64,000 nt of DNA, taken from contig OY294052.1 of assembly GCA_958510825.1 (NCBI GenBank), forward strand, positions 3,307,816 to 3,371,815. Reading direction: 5' to 3'. The notes beneath the pieces are model-generated. The model saw nothing but the letters and a program-made list of their open reading frames with translations. It had not been told where the DNA came from and made no database searches. The translations under genes were made by a program, and so were the position numbers. Positions 33,231 through 43,742 of this stretch are shown here, piece by piece (the stretch's first letter is position 1; the number at the start of each line of letters is the position of its first letter). The stretch is from Brachypterus glaber (lineage: Eukaryota > Arthropoda > Insecta > Coleoptera > Kateretidae).

Positions 33231-33540
33231 ATATTATGTATTTTGAATTTATAATTTATTAATTTGCTTTCCACAATTTTAAACTAATTATAGTTAGTTA
33301 ACTGAAAATATCAAAAATAATGTAAATAGTAAACAATGTTGTTTGTTAAATCCAGTTTAAATTGTCACAAAATTAAATTTTAATAAAGGACATGCATCTG
33401 AATAAACAAAACTATATCATAAACGATTCATATTTATTTGTAGTATATTTTTGTTAAAATCGAGTTAAAATAAACTTTTCAGAATAAAAATAAATAATTT
33501 TGTGAAAATAATAATTCTTAAAAACTTTAAATGTATTATA

Positions 33541-34262
33541 TATACAGAGCGGTCCAAAAGTCACCTCCCTCTTAACTTTTGAACCAGTTGAAGATTACAT
33601 TATTAAGGTAATAATATATATAAAATTAATGTCATAGTTAAAATTAAAATACATAATTTAATTATTATTATGTTTATTAAATAAATTTCATATTAAAATT
33701 AATACTAAACATAATAATACTATAATATTATACAAATAAATTAATGGAAGTGGTATTTTTTAAATGATTTACCCGATATAATAATTTTCAATAAATTTAA
33801 ACTAATTTTAAATTTAACTTTCGAAAAAAAATCAAAGTCATTCTTGATACAAAAAATTAGCATTGCATTACAGAGGGGAAACGCTGCATCGGTTCTCGGA
33901 ATCTCGGATTCAGACCGTATGGACGAAATTTTTTATATTTTTTAATTTTATTTTGTTCGTTTTTAATATTAATTTTATTGTTTAAGTTATATTTACCGTC
34001 TTAAATATATTGACGTTTAGTTATATTTACCGTCTTAAATATATTGACGTTTAGTAGATAAAAAAAAAATTAAATGATATAATTGAAAATCAAAAAAAAA
34101 ATAACAAAAAATTGACAATTTGGGTTCACTTTTTTTTATAAAAATTATATGGTCAAAAAAAAGAAATTAATAAGCTTTAAAATGGTGTATCAAACCACAC
34201 TCCTTTTCGATTGAAAAAATATTTCTCCTTGATCCCTGCCTCCATTGCGTCCAGTAAACATA
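33541..34262. repeat. Decayed relative of the CAGAGCGGTCC foldback
   Basis: The left end TATACAGAGCGGTCCAAAAG through GAACCAGTTGA (33541-33592) and a right-arm segment around AAGCTTTAAAATGGTGTATC (34171) both match the 29.18 kb element. The bulk between them has diverged or been replaced. Confidence 0.45.
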
Positions 34263-34319
34263 TCAAAATGGTATATATTTAATATACACCATTTTGGACT
34301 TTTTTTTAAGCTTTTATAA

Positions 34320-34720
34320 CTTTTTAGAAGCGGCCATGAATCCAACGTCCACTCAGCTATTTCCACGACCAGCATCAGAAACACCAAATAAAGGAAAAAA
34401 CCAAAACAAACCAAATAATTAGGTCATGTGACGTTGGACGTAAAAATAGCGAGTTCACATAGAACAGGCTATTTGACGTCCGACGTCCATGTAGCTATTT
34501 CCACGTCCAGTATTTTTTTGGCCGTCTTTTAAGGGTTTTAAAGCTTTTAAGGTATATTTTTGGTCAGAATTGTATTCTCCTCGTTTAAATGGGGGGGGGC
34601 TACCCCCACCCAAAAAAAAACACACTAAACAAAAGAAAAACCAAAACAAACCAAAGAATTAGGTCATGTGACGTCGGGCGTCAAAATAGCCACTTCGTAA
34701 CTTTTTTTGACACATGCTGT
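34320..34720. repeat. Doubled unit with ACGTC words
   Basis: CCAAAACAAACCAAATAATTAG then GTCATGTGACGT at about 34400 is repeated at 34640 as CCAAAACAAACCAAAGAATTAG then GTCATGTGACGT; CAGCTATTTCCACG near 34357 recurs as TAGCTATTTCCACG near 34491. This is a two-unit tandem of about 240 bp and 130 bp offsets, origin unknown. Confidence 0.45.
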
Positions 34721-34847
34721 ACGCGCCTTCGCCAAAATTGCAAATCTGACATATAAACAGCACAAAAAAAATAAAAAAATTAACTTATAGTAGTTAAATT
34801 TTTCTTAAAAAAAAGTACGATATCCACAAAAATTGAAATTTTGTATA

Positions 34848-34983
34848 CAATCAGGCTCTCTATTCTTGACCATTTGTAAAAATAATCCGCATACGCAGTT
34901 GCTATGGTACAAGCAATCATACATTAGCTACCATAGCAACAGCGTATGCGAATTATTTTTGCGAATGGTCAAGAATAGAGCTG
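34848..34983. repeat. Short near-perfect hairpin element
   Basis: GCTCTCTATTCTTGACCATT, CGCATACGC and TTGCTATGGTA on the left are all mirrored on the right, separated by a ~25 base loop. About 135 bp, no coding capacity. Confidence 0.65.
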
Positions 34984-35351
34984 CTCAGTAGTTGAACAAA
35001 CCAAGTTTGGCACAGAAAATAAGTTGCCACAAAAATTTGTTGAACTGTGCGACGTATCATAAATAATAATAATAATATATAAAAATATAATAATACAAAT
35101 ATAAACTATGTTTTTTTCAGATTTTTATAAAACTTTCCAGACAGATATTTTGTTAGTTTTAATGTTTGTTTTCAGGGTCGTAGAAAAAGTATAGCATATT
35201 ACTCCAGTTGTAAAGCAATTACGCACAGGAAAGTTAGGCACTCGCGGATCCATGCGTAACTTTTTCATGTATAATTCCTCATTTGCAACTCTTGTAATAC
35301 TATTCTGTCTTAATAATGAGTATGGCATCTAAAAATATAATTTTTTTATAT
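34984..35351. other. No gene recognised; one ACGAC-type repeat hint
   Basis: GGTCGTAGAAAAAGTATAGCA (35175) and AATTACGCACAGGAAAG (35218) resemble the family G/B end words TCGTAGAAAAA and TTACGCACC. Confidence 0.4.
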
Positions 35352-35690
35352 ATAGGGCGATTCAGAAATAAGGTATAAAATTTTAAGGGGTGATTCTAGG
35401 TCGAAAAATATGAAAAAAGCTATGACCCTCCTAAGGATACATGTGAAAAGTAGTTTTTATTTAATATCTCTATAATATAATAATTGTTTGCACATGCTTT
35501 AACATTGATAAAAAATATCCTTTTATGTAATTTTTATTTGGTAATTTTAACCAGGGATATGCAAAATGGGGAGGGGAGGCGATGTCTCTTTTTTCCACAA
35601 ATTTTTTTATCCGTAGATTTGTTGACATTTTATCTTTTATTCATACATTTGAACCTAGAATTACCATGAAAACAAACATTAAAATTAAAA
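35352..35690 (+). repeat. TGATTCTA-type dispersed repeat
   Basis: Starts TATATAGGGCGATTCAGAAA, then TTTTAAGGGGTGATTCTA and AAAATATGAAAAAAG. The same order of words is at 55.04 kb, and inverted at 17.86 kb. Its right part shares the AACCAGGG block with 6.99 kb. Confidence 0.5.
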
Positions 35691-36733
35691 AATATCTGTA
35701 TTTTTATTATATTTTTTAGAGAATAGGTAAAAAAGATAAACGTAAACCACATAAAGTTAATTTTTTCGAGTCAGACTATTTGTACAAGCGTGGAACGAAC
35801 GTGACTTTAAATGAGACTATAAAGATTCGTATTTTTCTATTATAGCATTTCTATACTAAACTAGAATGTTGTGTATCGTAAAATCAATTCTAAACATTTG
35901 TTTGGGTGAAAAGTTCCTTTGCCAACAATCCTTGTTTTGATTTTATTTTATTTGTATATTTTTCAGTCCTTTTATTTATGTGAATTAGAAAAATTTTATA
36001 TTAAAGTAAAAGAAAAGTAAAAGTATGTATATTCTGTGACACGTTTGGAATAATGTATATTTTAAATGACTAAAAAAATTGACACACGAGCCGTAGGCGA
36101 GTTTGACGGTTCCACAAGTGTAGAATATGAATGACTATAAGTGCAAAATATCTGTATGTAATAAATATAATATGTATACACATATGGTAACTTAAAAATA
36201 GGTTTTCAGGGTAAATAATTTCACCTTTTTGGAGCTTCTAGCACCCAAAGAAACCGAATCCAGACCCTGGCGATTTGAAAATAACTAACGCCCGTAAGTG
36301 GACAAGCTATTTTAGAGTAGCACTCGTGCTCCATCCCGATCGGACCAACACAGCTTTGCACAGGTTGAACGCAAGGTAGTATCGCGTTGTTTTCGCTTGT
36401 TTTGTATTAATATTTACTGTACTCGATTTTTGAGGAAATAGATAGATACATAACTTAATTAAAATGTACTTTAAACGTAAAATTTAGCCGTGAAAAAATA
36501 ACTGCTTAAAAATATCCACCATATCTTTCACTATTTGAAGAATAGAACATTATTTGATAGACATAATAAATTTTGCACAAAAGATTAGCTATTAAGGTCA
36601 CTAACAGACAAATAAATTTGGCAATAAAAGACATATGTACTAAAGTGAAAAAGTCTATAAACTACAGGTTACTGCTGTTTCTTTAAGCCATTGACTCTAA
36701 CCCAAATATAATAGTAACACAGTAAGGAATGTT
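35691..36733. other. No gene recognised
   Basis: AGCACCCAAAGAAACCGAATCC (about 36240) resembles TATCACCTAAAAGAACCGGATC at 55.44 kb, a short dispersed repeat. The 36.3-36.4 kb stretch is slightly GC-richer, without a recognisable frame. Confidence 0.4.
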
Positions 36734-37067
36734 GTTTTATCCAATACATACAGATAATAAGACAATTACCAGCTTTATTTTAAATAGATAAACTGAATAA
36801 TAACCCCCGCGTGGCTTTTACTTTATTGAGTGGATAATTATTTATTTAACCCACTCAACTGTCACTTGTCAAAATATTTTCTTGTAAATGTCATTAAAAT
36901 TTTTAATGAAAATATGAATTCCTAAGCTATTTATTGGATAAAACCTTGTATGGCACTCATGGGTAAACCGATATTGCCCTCTCGAAAATTAACCTGCTTA
37001 GCTGACGCCTCGCAGGTTAATTTTCTCATGGGCATTATCTTACTTTACCCACTAGTACCATAAATAA
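36734..37067 (+). repeat. Family A MITE, copy 5
   Basis: Complete: GTTTTATCCAATACATACAG at the start, both hairpins, and end ACTAGTACCATAAATA. Close in sequence to the 6.1 and 13.1 kb copies. Confidence 0.8.
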
Positions 37068-37375
37068 ATATTATTACATTTTACAAACATTTTACAAACT
37101 AGGTTATTTAAAGTTTATACATAAAATATTTCAAATAATTTTATTTCGACACTCAAAATAGTGTCGTAAATTACCTCTTTTTCACACTTCTTTTTATACA
37201 CTTATTAACAATCGCTGTATTGAAAAAAAAAAAATTAAAAATCTTTTTCAATTTATAATGAAGTGGAGTAAAGTTGTATGGTTGCCCAGATTTTTAGTTT
37301 TTTCAACCAGAAAAAAAGTTGGACTATTTAACTATTGATCTGGTAGTCCCAACCAGATAGTTTTTTAGTGTATAC

Positions 37376-37624
37376 ACGGAAAAAAACATTCTTTGAACCA
37401 AGAACACGTGTGTTTCGATATGTTCAAAGCGATATTCTCTTATCTTAAGGCTAGCATTTCTTTGAACCAAAGTCAATGTTCTTGAATGAAAAGCACGGGT
37501 TTTTGAATACAGATCCACGCTCTTCATTCAAGGACATTGACTTTGGTTCAAAGAAATACTAGCCTTGAAATAAGAGAATATGGCTTTAAACATATCGAAA
37601 GACACGAATCCTTTTTTCTGTATA
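37376..37624. repeat. Palindromic MITE, family C, copy 2
   Basis: Same fold as at 8.53 kb: TTTCGATATGTTCAAAGC, CTAGCATTTCTTTGAACC and AAAGTCAATGTTCTTGAA in the left half, inverse in the right, tip CACGGGTTTTTGAATAC. Ends resemble ACACGGAAAAAAA and TTTTTTCTGT. Confidence 0.8.
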
Positions 37625-37859
37625 TTTTTATTTATAAATCAAGGTTTAATATTTGCAAAACTAAAATAATGATGAGAGTAAATAAATAGAACGAGAGTTT
37701 TCAGTTTAAAAATCAATTTATTTAGAAATTATAATCAAATGCCTGTAAAAAGAGATTAACTTTATTTTCTTTTGTCTGGAGAGCATTATTTCAAAGAAAA
37801 TGGGTCATTAGTTACGCTAGCTTTCTCAAGATTGTGACACATCAACAAAAACAAAACGT

Positions 37860-37935
37860 AAAAATATGTAATGCTTCGCATTAAATAGTATACTTTTTAC
37901 AGTGTATAGTATATTGAGTTTTTTCTCGATATACT
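37860..37935. repeat. Short repeat with GCGAAGCATT / AGTATACT words
   Basis: TAATGCTTCGCATTAAATAG then TATACTTTTTACAGTG; related inverted words (AGAGTATACTCCGGAATGCG then AAGCATTA) are at about 7751, and GGATAGTATATTTAGTTTTC with CTCGATAGACTTCC at 46.22 kb resembles the segment at 37.91-37.94 kb. Confidence 0.4.
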
Positions 37936-37999
37936 ATCCAAATTTTGATTTCTTTTAGCTCTTATGCACTATAAAAAGTAAACAAATGGATAGGATACA

Positions 38000-38404
38000 A
38001 TGGCGATTTCTCCCGTTAGATTAGACAGGGACAAACGTTCTACCCAAAAAGGATAGAAGACATATATACACTCCCACTTCCACCCAACCAAACAAATTCT
38101 GTATTTGTTCTTTGTTGAACAAATACAATATTTACTTGGCCGGGCGAAAAGTGTAATTATATTATTTTGATTAAAGAAATTACGCCATCTAAATTTTAGT
38201 AGAATTATGTTATTTTACAGATTCACATTAGCTATGTTCGTTCGTGCCCCTCAGTGCTACACTTTCCGGCCAACCAAATAAATACTGTATTTGTTGTATG
38301 AAAAACAAATACAGTATTTATTTGATTGGCTGGAAAGTGTAGCACAAATGAGATAGAGATATGGTAGACGTCTTTTGTTTCATAATTCTAGTTGTAGAGA
38401 GCTC
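38000..38404 (+). repeat. ~405 bp repeat with two palindromic cores, family K, copy 1
   Basis: Nearly identical over its length to 44.68-45.08 kb. The first core is AACAAATTCTG/TTGAACAAATAC. The second is CCAACCAAATAAATACTGT mirrored by ACAGTATTTATTTGATTGG. It begins TGGCGATTTCTCCCG and ends GTTGTAGAGAGCTC. Confidence 0.75.
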
Positions 38405-38765
38405 AATTATACTTTAATTTTTGCTAAAACACGCAATATTTCATGTCCGTCCTTAAATATTAAAGTACGCGACTTCAGAACTATAGTGTTTTTACCAAAA
38501 AATTAAGTACATTTGTATAATACCATAACTTCTTATCCATTTGTAACTTAATATTCAGTTACAAATGGATAGGAAGTTATGATCCTGTACAAATGTACTT
38601 TAATTTTTGTTAAAAACACTATAATTCCAAAGTCAAGCACTTTAATATTTAAGGACGGACATGAAATGCTGCGTGTTTTTAACAAAAATTAAAGTACAAC
38701 TGTATAGGATAATTACTTCCGATTTCCTATCCATTTGTAACTGAATATTCAGTTTAATTTTTACA
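38403..38765. repeat. Compound palindrome, family L
   Basis: Arms of about 150 bp are centred near 38553: TTTCATGTCCGTCCTTAAAT and TTAAGGACGGACATGAAAT, ACTTTAATTTTTG and its inverse, CATTTGTAACT / AGTTACAAATG. A third repetition of the CCTATCCATTTGTAACTGAA end follows to the right. Directly abuts family K. A fragment lies inverted in the LRR gene intron. Confidence 0.65.
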
Positions 38766-38914
38766 GTGTTCGTATGAATAATTTTATTATTCAAATGAAT
38801 GTTTTTTGAAAATTTTGAATTTTTGGGACTGTTCCTATTTTTTATATTTTTTTGAGAAAAGTTACGTTATATTCGAGTTATAAATTTAAGTATACAAGTA
38901 ACCATTATTCATGT

Positions 38915-39350
38915 ACACACTGAAAAAAATGACGTTCTTGGCTCAAACTAGTTAACACTCTTGGCAGTTATTCTTTTAGCTTAAAAGATGTATATCTTTA
39001 AACAAAAGTATTTATCTTCTCCCAAGAAAAGTGTCGCTTTTGAAATATTTTTAAAATTCTCTTGGACCTGGCGCATTTCAGGCAAAAACCATATATCTTT
39101 TTTTAAGATTGTTAAAAATTAAATAATTTTAAATACTTTGGCCTAAGAATTTTTCTTTTGAGACAAGACCACTTGCATTTCACACAAGACCAAAGAATTT
39201 TAAGTTAAAGATTCAGAAAGATTTTGGCAAGTGAATTATATTTTCATGTTAAGAGAAGGCGCTTTTGGACGTATTCAAGAGTGCGAAGCATTTGGCCTGA
39301 TTTCATATGCCATTACCGCAAAGGATCCTTTCTTTCAGTGCAGAGTTGAT
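38915..39350. repeat. Possible worn element with ACTGAAAAAAATGA start
   Basis: Begins CACACTGAAAAAAATGACG with TTCTTGGCTC, and ends GGATCCTTTCTTTCAGTGCA. The terminal words CACTGAAAAAAA / TTTCAGTG are inverted. TTCTCTTGGACCTGGCGC and similar words occur once only. Low certainty. Confidence 0.35.
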
Positions 39351-39499
39351 TAGTACAAGGAACCGAAAATTGATTTTTTGAGATAAGAGGTTTGGAAGTT
39401 TACAAGTCGATATGTCAATTATAAAAAAATCATTTGATTAAAACGCCATTTAATAAATTCTCATTTCTTTAAAAATATAAGCATGACATATATCAAAGG

Positions 39500-40174
39500 C
39501 ACTTTTTAAAGACTTTATTTATTTATTTAGAAACACTTAAATAATAATAAACCCTACTTTACAATACTTAACAACAACAACACATAAGAACACTTTTCAT
39601 TACTTTCTAAAAACTTCTACTTGACTGACTAATTGACTGACTTCTCATTGAATTACAGAATGACTACTACTGACTTACTCAGCGTGCGGCGCCTGCTTAT
39701 CAATATGCACAGCATGGAACCTTCTAGAGTATTCACGCCGCTGAGTAGATCTTTTGCTCAAAGCGCTGTTCCAGAGCCTTCGCCAAGCCTTTGTTCTTCG
39801 CTTATTTCCTTGCCAAACTGTAGGTGACTCTTCAATATTTATAATTTCGCAAAAATACTCTTCTAGCACTGCGTGCTGTGAAGATTAAAACAACAGTGTT
39901 TTATGCCTTCACGGGCTTCAGATTTTCAGGAATCACACACTGATAAGGAGTTCAAAAAGACGCAGTCAACTAACTGTATAAACTAAAGCGAAAAATCGAA
40001 TGTACATTTGCATAAATTACAAGTGAAAAGTCGAAATAAAAACTTTTGCAGGATAGTGGATATTGCGTACCATTGCCAAAATAAAGCTACACAGAAAAAA
40101 AACAAATTCAGAAATTAATCAACAGAATTTATTTAGCAATAGACGTAGTCCGCGTAAACCAACAATACACCTGC
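39500..40174. other. Unassigned, somewhat GC-richer stretch
   Basis: 39630-39920 contains GTGCGGCGCCTGCTTATC and CTAGCACTGCGTGCTGTGA. Frames of 64 codons exist on both strands without recognisable motifs. It could be a retroelement end, given ACTTTATTTATTTATTTAG near 39511 (an inverted AATAAA run). Confidence 0.3.
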
Positions 40175-40183
40175 AATGTTAGC

Positions 40184-40629
40184 AAAGAACTTTTACCTCA
40201 AGAAGTAATTTCAGGCCAATGTTTATGAAGGTGTCATCTTTTTGTTTGTTTATTTACTAACAGAAACGCGATACAGTTTTGTGGTGTAAAATGTAGATGT
40301 CGCTAGTCGACTTTCAGGCTACCTAGTAGCGATGTTGCGTAGTTTCCACCTTATCACGAATTCAAATCATTATACTTAAATTAAACATGTTTCATGTTTC
40401 TTAAAATTTACAATAAAATATCCAAAAAGTATATGTTTCCAATAGGCAACACTGTACCCCTGTCAGTCATTTTACGACATTAGACTGTGAGTTTACACAT
40501 TCTTTCTCTCTCTTTACGCATACTAAGTGTAAACAATAGTCACTCCCCACCAGCCCCTCGCCGTAGTTGGTTCACGCTTCAAACGAAGCATACGGTCATC
40601 ATGTACCTTCTTGGGGTAAAAGTTCTTTG
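40184..40629. repeat. TIR element with ~9-bp target duplication, family M, copy 1
   Basis: The ends AAAGAACTTTTACCTCAAGAA and CTTCTTGGGGTAAAAGTTCTTT are inverted. AATGTTAGC occurs at 40175-40183 and at 40630-40638. The interior carries CACTCCCCACCAGCCCCTCG and is shared, inverted, with 43.26-43.73 kb. The TSD length fits Mutator-like (about 9) or hAT-like (8) elements. No transposase. Confidence 0.7.
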
Positions 40630-40677
40630 AATGTTAGCCTTTCTCTCTTCACGATCATTACAGTAAGAAAGGTAGAG

Positions 40678-40746
40678 ATAAAGATACAGAAAGAGAGAGA
40701 GAGATAGGGAGAAAGAGAGAAAGACAGACAGAAAGAGAGAGAGAGT
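40678..40746 (+). repeat. AG-rich microsatellite
   Basis: Interrupted GAGA/AAAGAGAG tract of about 65 bases. Confidence 0.8.
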
Positions 40747-40851
40747 ATCTGAGTACGCCTATGAATTTAACTCGTTTCTCCCGCAAAAACAGTATAAATT
40801 TTTATCAAATAAACTTTAAAACGAAATGTTATGAATATATTCAATATATTC

Positions 40852-41527
40852 CATAGACAAGGAAAGACCTCCAAAGCCGTTGCGGAATACTGTGATAAAT
40901 GTGCCTAGCGCATCAGGGATAAACTTGCACATGCGCACTACTATTGTTGTTTTGACGAGTATTTTTAACCTGTGTCTCGAATAAAAATTGTAAAAAATTC
41001 AACAAAAAACAATAAATATCTGAAGAAAGGTCGAAATAGTTTTTTAAAATTATTTTATAAGAATTTTTCGAGGTGTTTGAGTTTCGGGATTTTGTACATC
41101 TACTTTAAGTACACCAGGGATTGACCCTTTGCTCTTCATAAAGCAACAATACAGGTTAGGTTTAAAGTTATAAACAAATGCAGCAAAAAAAACATTAAAA
41201 CACAGTACAAGTCGAAAAATGAACAGTAACAAACGACGATCTGACAGTACTGACAGTATAAACAAACTACTAATAATTCGTCACCCCAGTATTGGTTTGC
41301 CATATCTCTATTTTTGGATATTTTAAGATTTTTACTGGGGGATTTTTGGAGATAAGACAAATGAATACTGGGGTGATGAATTGTTTTACGACCGACAGCA
41401 TCTCACAGCTGATAGAGATGCGTACTGCGCAAGGTCAGATATATTGCATGACGTCATTTCGCTGCCCCGTTCTGTCACAAAATAATCTTGCGCAGGCTGG
41501 ACTAATGGTTCTCTTTCCTTCTCTATG
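40852..41527. mobile_element. Non-autonomous DNA transposon with 8-bp target duplication, copy 2
   Basis: Same element as at 19.91 kb (CATAGACAAGGAAAGA ... TTTCCTTCTCTATG), 676 bp, flanked by ATATATTC on both sides (40844-40851, 41528-41535). Shared interior landmarks: GTTTGAGTTTCGGGATTTTG and CGTCATTTCGCTGCCCCG. The main differences from copy 1 are small indels, so both inserted fairly recently or derive from one active source. Confidence 0.82.
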
Positions 41528-41535
41528 ATATATTC

Positions 41536-42219
41536 ATAAAGGTAAATATTTTTTAATATATTTTTAATGCATTTCCTATAAACCGTTATAATATTGAGAT
41601 CCAACAGGCCAGATATTGCAATATTGATTGGCACTTAATAACTACAACATTCGATAAAAAATTAATAACAATTTTAAAATTGACAAAAAATTGGGATTTT
41701 CGTTTTAATACAAACCAATATGACGTAAAAAATGTATTTACACAGTAAAATTTATAAACATTTCGACAATATTTTTAAACGAAATCAAATAATTAATTTA
41801 TTATTAAATTTTATCAAAAACCTATGTAGGAGAGAAAATCAGTATTACTTTCCCATACCTAACCAGGGTTTCGAAACGAAACTTCTCGTTTGGATGGTCG
41901 AAGGTCTCGATGTTTAAAACAAAAAGTTGCTCTTGTCTCGCAATTAACTTCTTGTCTCGACAAATAATTTTTTGTCTCGCCTCAAGACGTCTCACAAGAG
42001 TGAGTTGAATTTCAAAACTCTCGATATTAAGGGTTGGTTGAGCTTAGTATCATGAGTCAAAAAATCCAGACAATTTTTTATTATTGACACTGAATCTTTA
42101 TTTCTATATTCTGTGTGTAAAAGACTTACAAAATTTTAATCGACAAATGTTGATTCTTGATTTTTAGATTCTCGTGAAATCTTAATCCTAACAGATTAAA
42201 ATTGAATACCGTTAAACAA
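41536..42219. other. No gene recognised
   Basis: Contains a run of TTGTCTCG words (41.93-41.98 kb: CTTGTCTCGCAA, CTTGTCTCGACA, TTTGTCTCGCCT), a short degenerate repeat. No frame. Confidence 0.4.
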
Positions 42220-42634
42220 GGTGACTTCGGACAGTGTAGGTGACTTAGGGGCTGTCCATATATTACGTAACGCAAATTGTACCAAAATTCATACACTTCA
42301 TACCCCGTTTCTGGCGTTATTAAAGGATGTAGAGATTTCATATTTAGTCTACCCCCCCCCCCAAATAGGGGGGTGTTAGGGGGGGTAGCCAAAATATAAA
42401 ATCTCTACAGCCTTTAATAACGCAAGAACCGGGGTATGAAGTGTATGAATTTTGGTACAATTTGCGTTACGTAATATATGGACAGCCCCTTAAGTCCAAA
42501 TTCGGACACTTTTTCTTAAAACCTTCTGAACCAAAGCAAGAGTGCACAAATTGTGGGGCTGTGTGCACAAGTTGCTGGGTTCAGAATGTTTAAAGAAAAA
42601 GTGTCCGAAGTCGCGTACACCGTCCGAAGTCACC
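42220..42634. repeat. Foldback MITE (GGTGACTTCGGAC ends) hosting another MITE
   Basis: The outer ends GGTGACTTCGGACAGTGTA and TACACCGTCCGAAGTCACC are inverted, as are inner TTCGGACACTTTTTCTT / AAGAAAAAGTGTCCGAA. The left arm is split between GTGACTTA and AAGTCC by the 242 bp Harbinger-like insert at 42248-42489. Without the insert the host is about 170 bp. Confidence 0.7.
42248..42489. repeat. PIF/Harbinger-like MITE, near-perfect palindrome
   Basis: GGGGCTGTCCATATATTACG to TAATATATGGACAGCCCC with TTA on each side (42245-42247, 42490-42492). Nearly every base of the left half is mirrored, with a C-run/G-run tip (about 42352-42387). This is the youngest-looking foldback in the window. Confidence 0.82.
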
Positions 42635-42923
42635 TCGGTTGACGGTAATTCCCGAGTAACTAATTCATTATTTTAATGCTAATTTATTTTAAACTTCTTT
42701 TAAATATTTTGGTTTCAAACTGTATAAAAAAAATTGTCCATACATTTCACAGGAATATTCTTTTAACACTAAAATTCCCACGTTAAAACATATCGATTTC
42801 AGAAAAAAAAGAAGCAGATGGTAGCACCCTAATACCTACTTAGCTTCTGTCTTATTAAATTAATAGTTCTGAAGCTGCTAAATACTTTCAACAGGTTATT
42901 TCCTCCGGGCTGAATTTTATATA

Positions 42924-43070
42924 CAGTGCAGTCCCCCCCTTAACTTTTGAACCAGTTTAGATATCGACTTCAAATTTGGAACGCATAAATAAGACAACTT
43001 AAACTATCTTTTGGCATATATTTGATATTTGTAGCTTTTAAAATGTGGTCAGGGGCTGCTCGTTTCTTTT
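42924..43070 (+). repeat. Truncated CAGAGCGGTCC-type foldback arm
   Basis: TACAGTGCAGTCCCCCCCTT, then AACTTTTGAACCAGTTTAG and GACAACTTAAACTATCTTTT match the left arm at 29.18 kb. It stops near AAAATGTGGTCAGGGG. Confidence 0.65.
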
Positions 43071-43179
43071 TTTCTTGCCTAAAACTTAAATTATATCTAT
43101 CAGAGCACTGCTGATTGTACTATTTTAAGATTTATCTTTTTTTTTGTAAAATTGTTATAGATTTTTTCTGAGAAACAAT

Positions 43180-43216
43180 ATATATTTATCTATCTATATA
43201 TCTATCTATCTATCCG
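43180..43216 (+). repeat. ATCT microsatellite
   Basis: About eight ATCT units with one interruption, just left of the family M insertion at 43259. Confidence 0.8.
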
Positions 43217-43258
43217 TAAATATTTTTTCGGTTTGGTTGAAATATAAAGGGTTAATAC

Positions 43259-43733
43259 AAAGAAATTTTACCTCAACAATGAACATGATGAAATCTACCG
43301 TATGCTTTGTTTGAAGCGTGAACTAACTACGGTGAGGGGCTGGTGGGGAGTGACTATTGTGTACACTTAGTACGCGTAAAGAGAGGGAAAGAATGTGTAA
43401 ACTCACAGTCTAATGTCGTCAACTTTGTCAAGCAATACATAACCTCAATTTTATTCATAAATAATATGTACAGAATATGTTTTTATTAAAGTACTAATAA
43501 ATAAATACTAATGGAAATATGGTTTGTTTAAACTTTAATGTAGGTATAAAGATTTATCATAATGATAAAGTGAAAATTACGCAACATCGCTCTGGTAACC
43601 AGAAGGTCAAAACTAGCGATACTTATATTTACATCAGAAGCAGTATCGCGGGCGTTTATGTAAACAAACAAACAAAAAGATGACACCTTCATAAACATTG
43701 GTCTGAAATAAATTCTTGAGGTAAAAGTTCTTT
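43259..43733. repeat. TIR element with 9-bp target duplication, family M, copy 2 (inverted)
   Basis: Ends AAAGAAATTTTACCTCAA and TTGAGGTAAAAGTTCTTT; GGTTAATAC flanks both sides (43250-43258, 43734-43742). Interior GAGGGGCTGGTGGGGAGTGA and AGATGACACCTTCATAAAC match the 40.18 kb copy in reverse. The middle (about 43435-43560) differs strongly. Confidence 0.72.
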
Positions 43734-43742
43734 GGTTAATAC

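Noticed and set aside
34455..34649. 64-codon frame with GGGSPPPFKRG
   Set aside because: Produced by a G/C run and A-rich tract in a doubled repeat unit; no homology.
37324..37527. 67-codon minus-strand frame rich in recurring words with 61821-62018 and 62048-62230
   Set aside because: The shared peptide words come from the family C palindrome read in one frame, not from a conserved protein.
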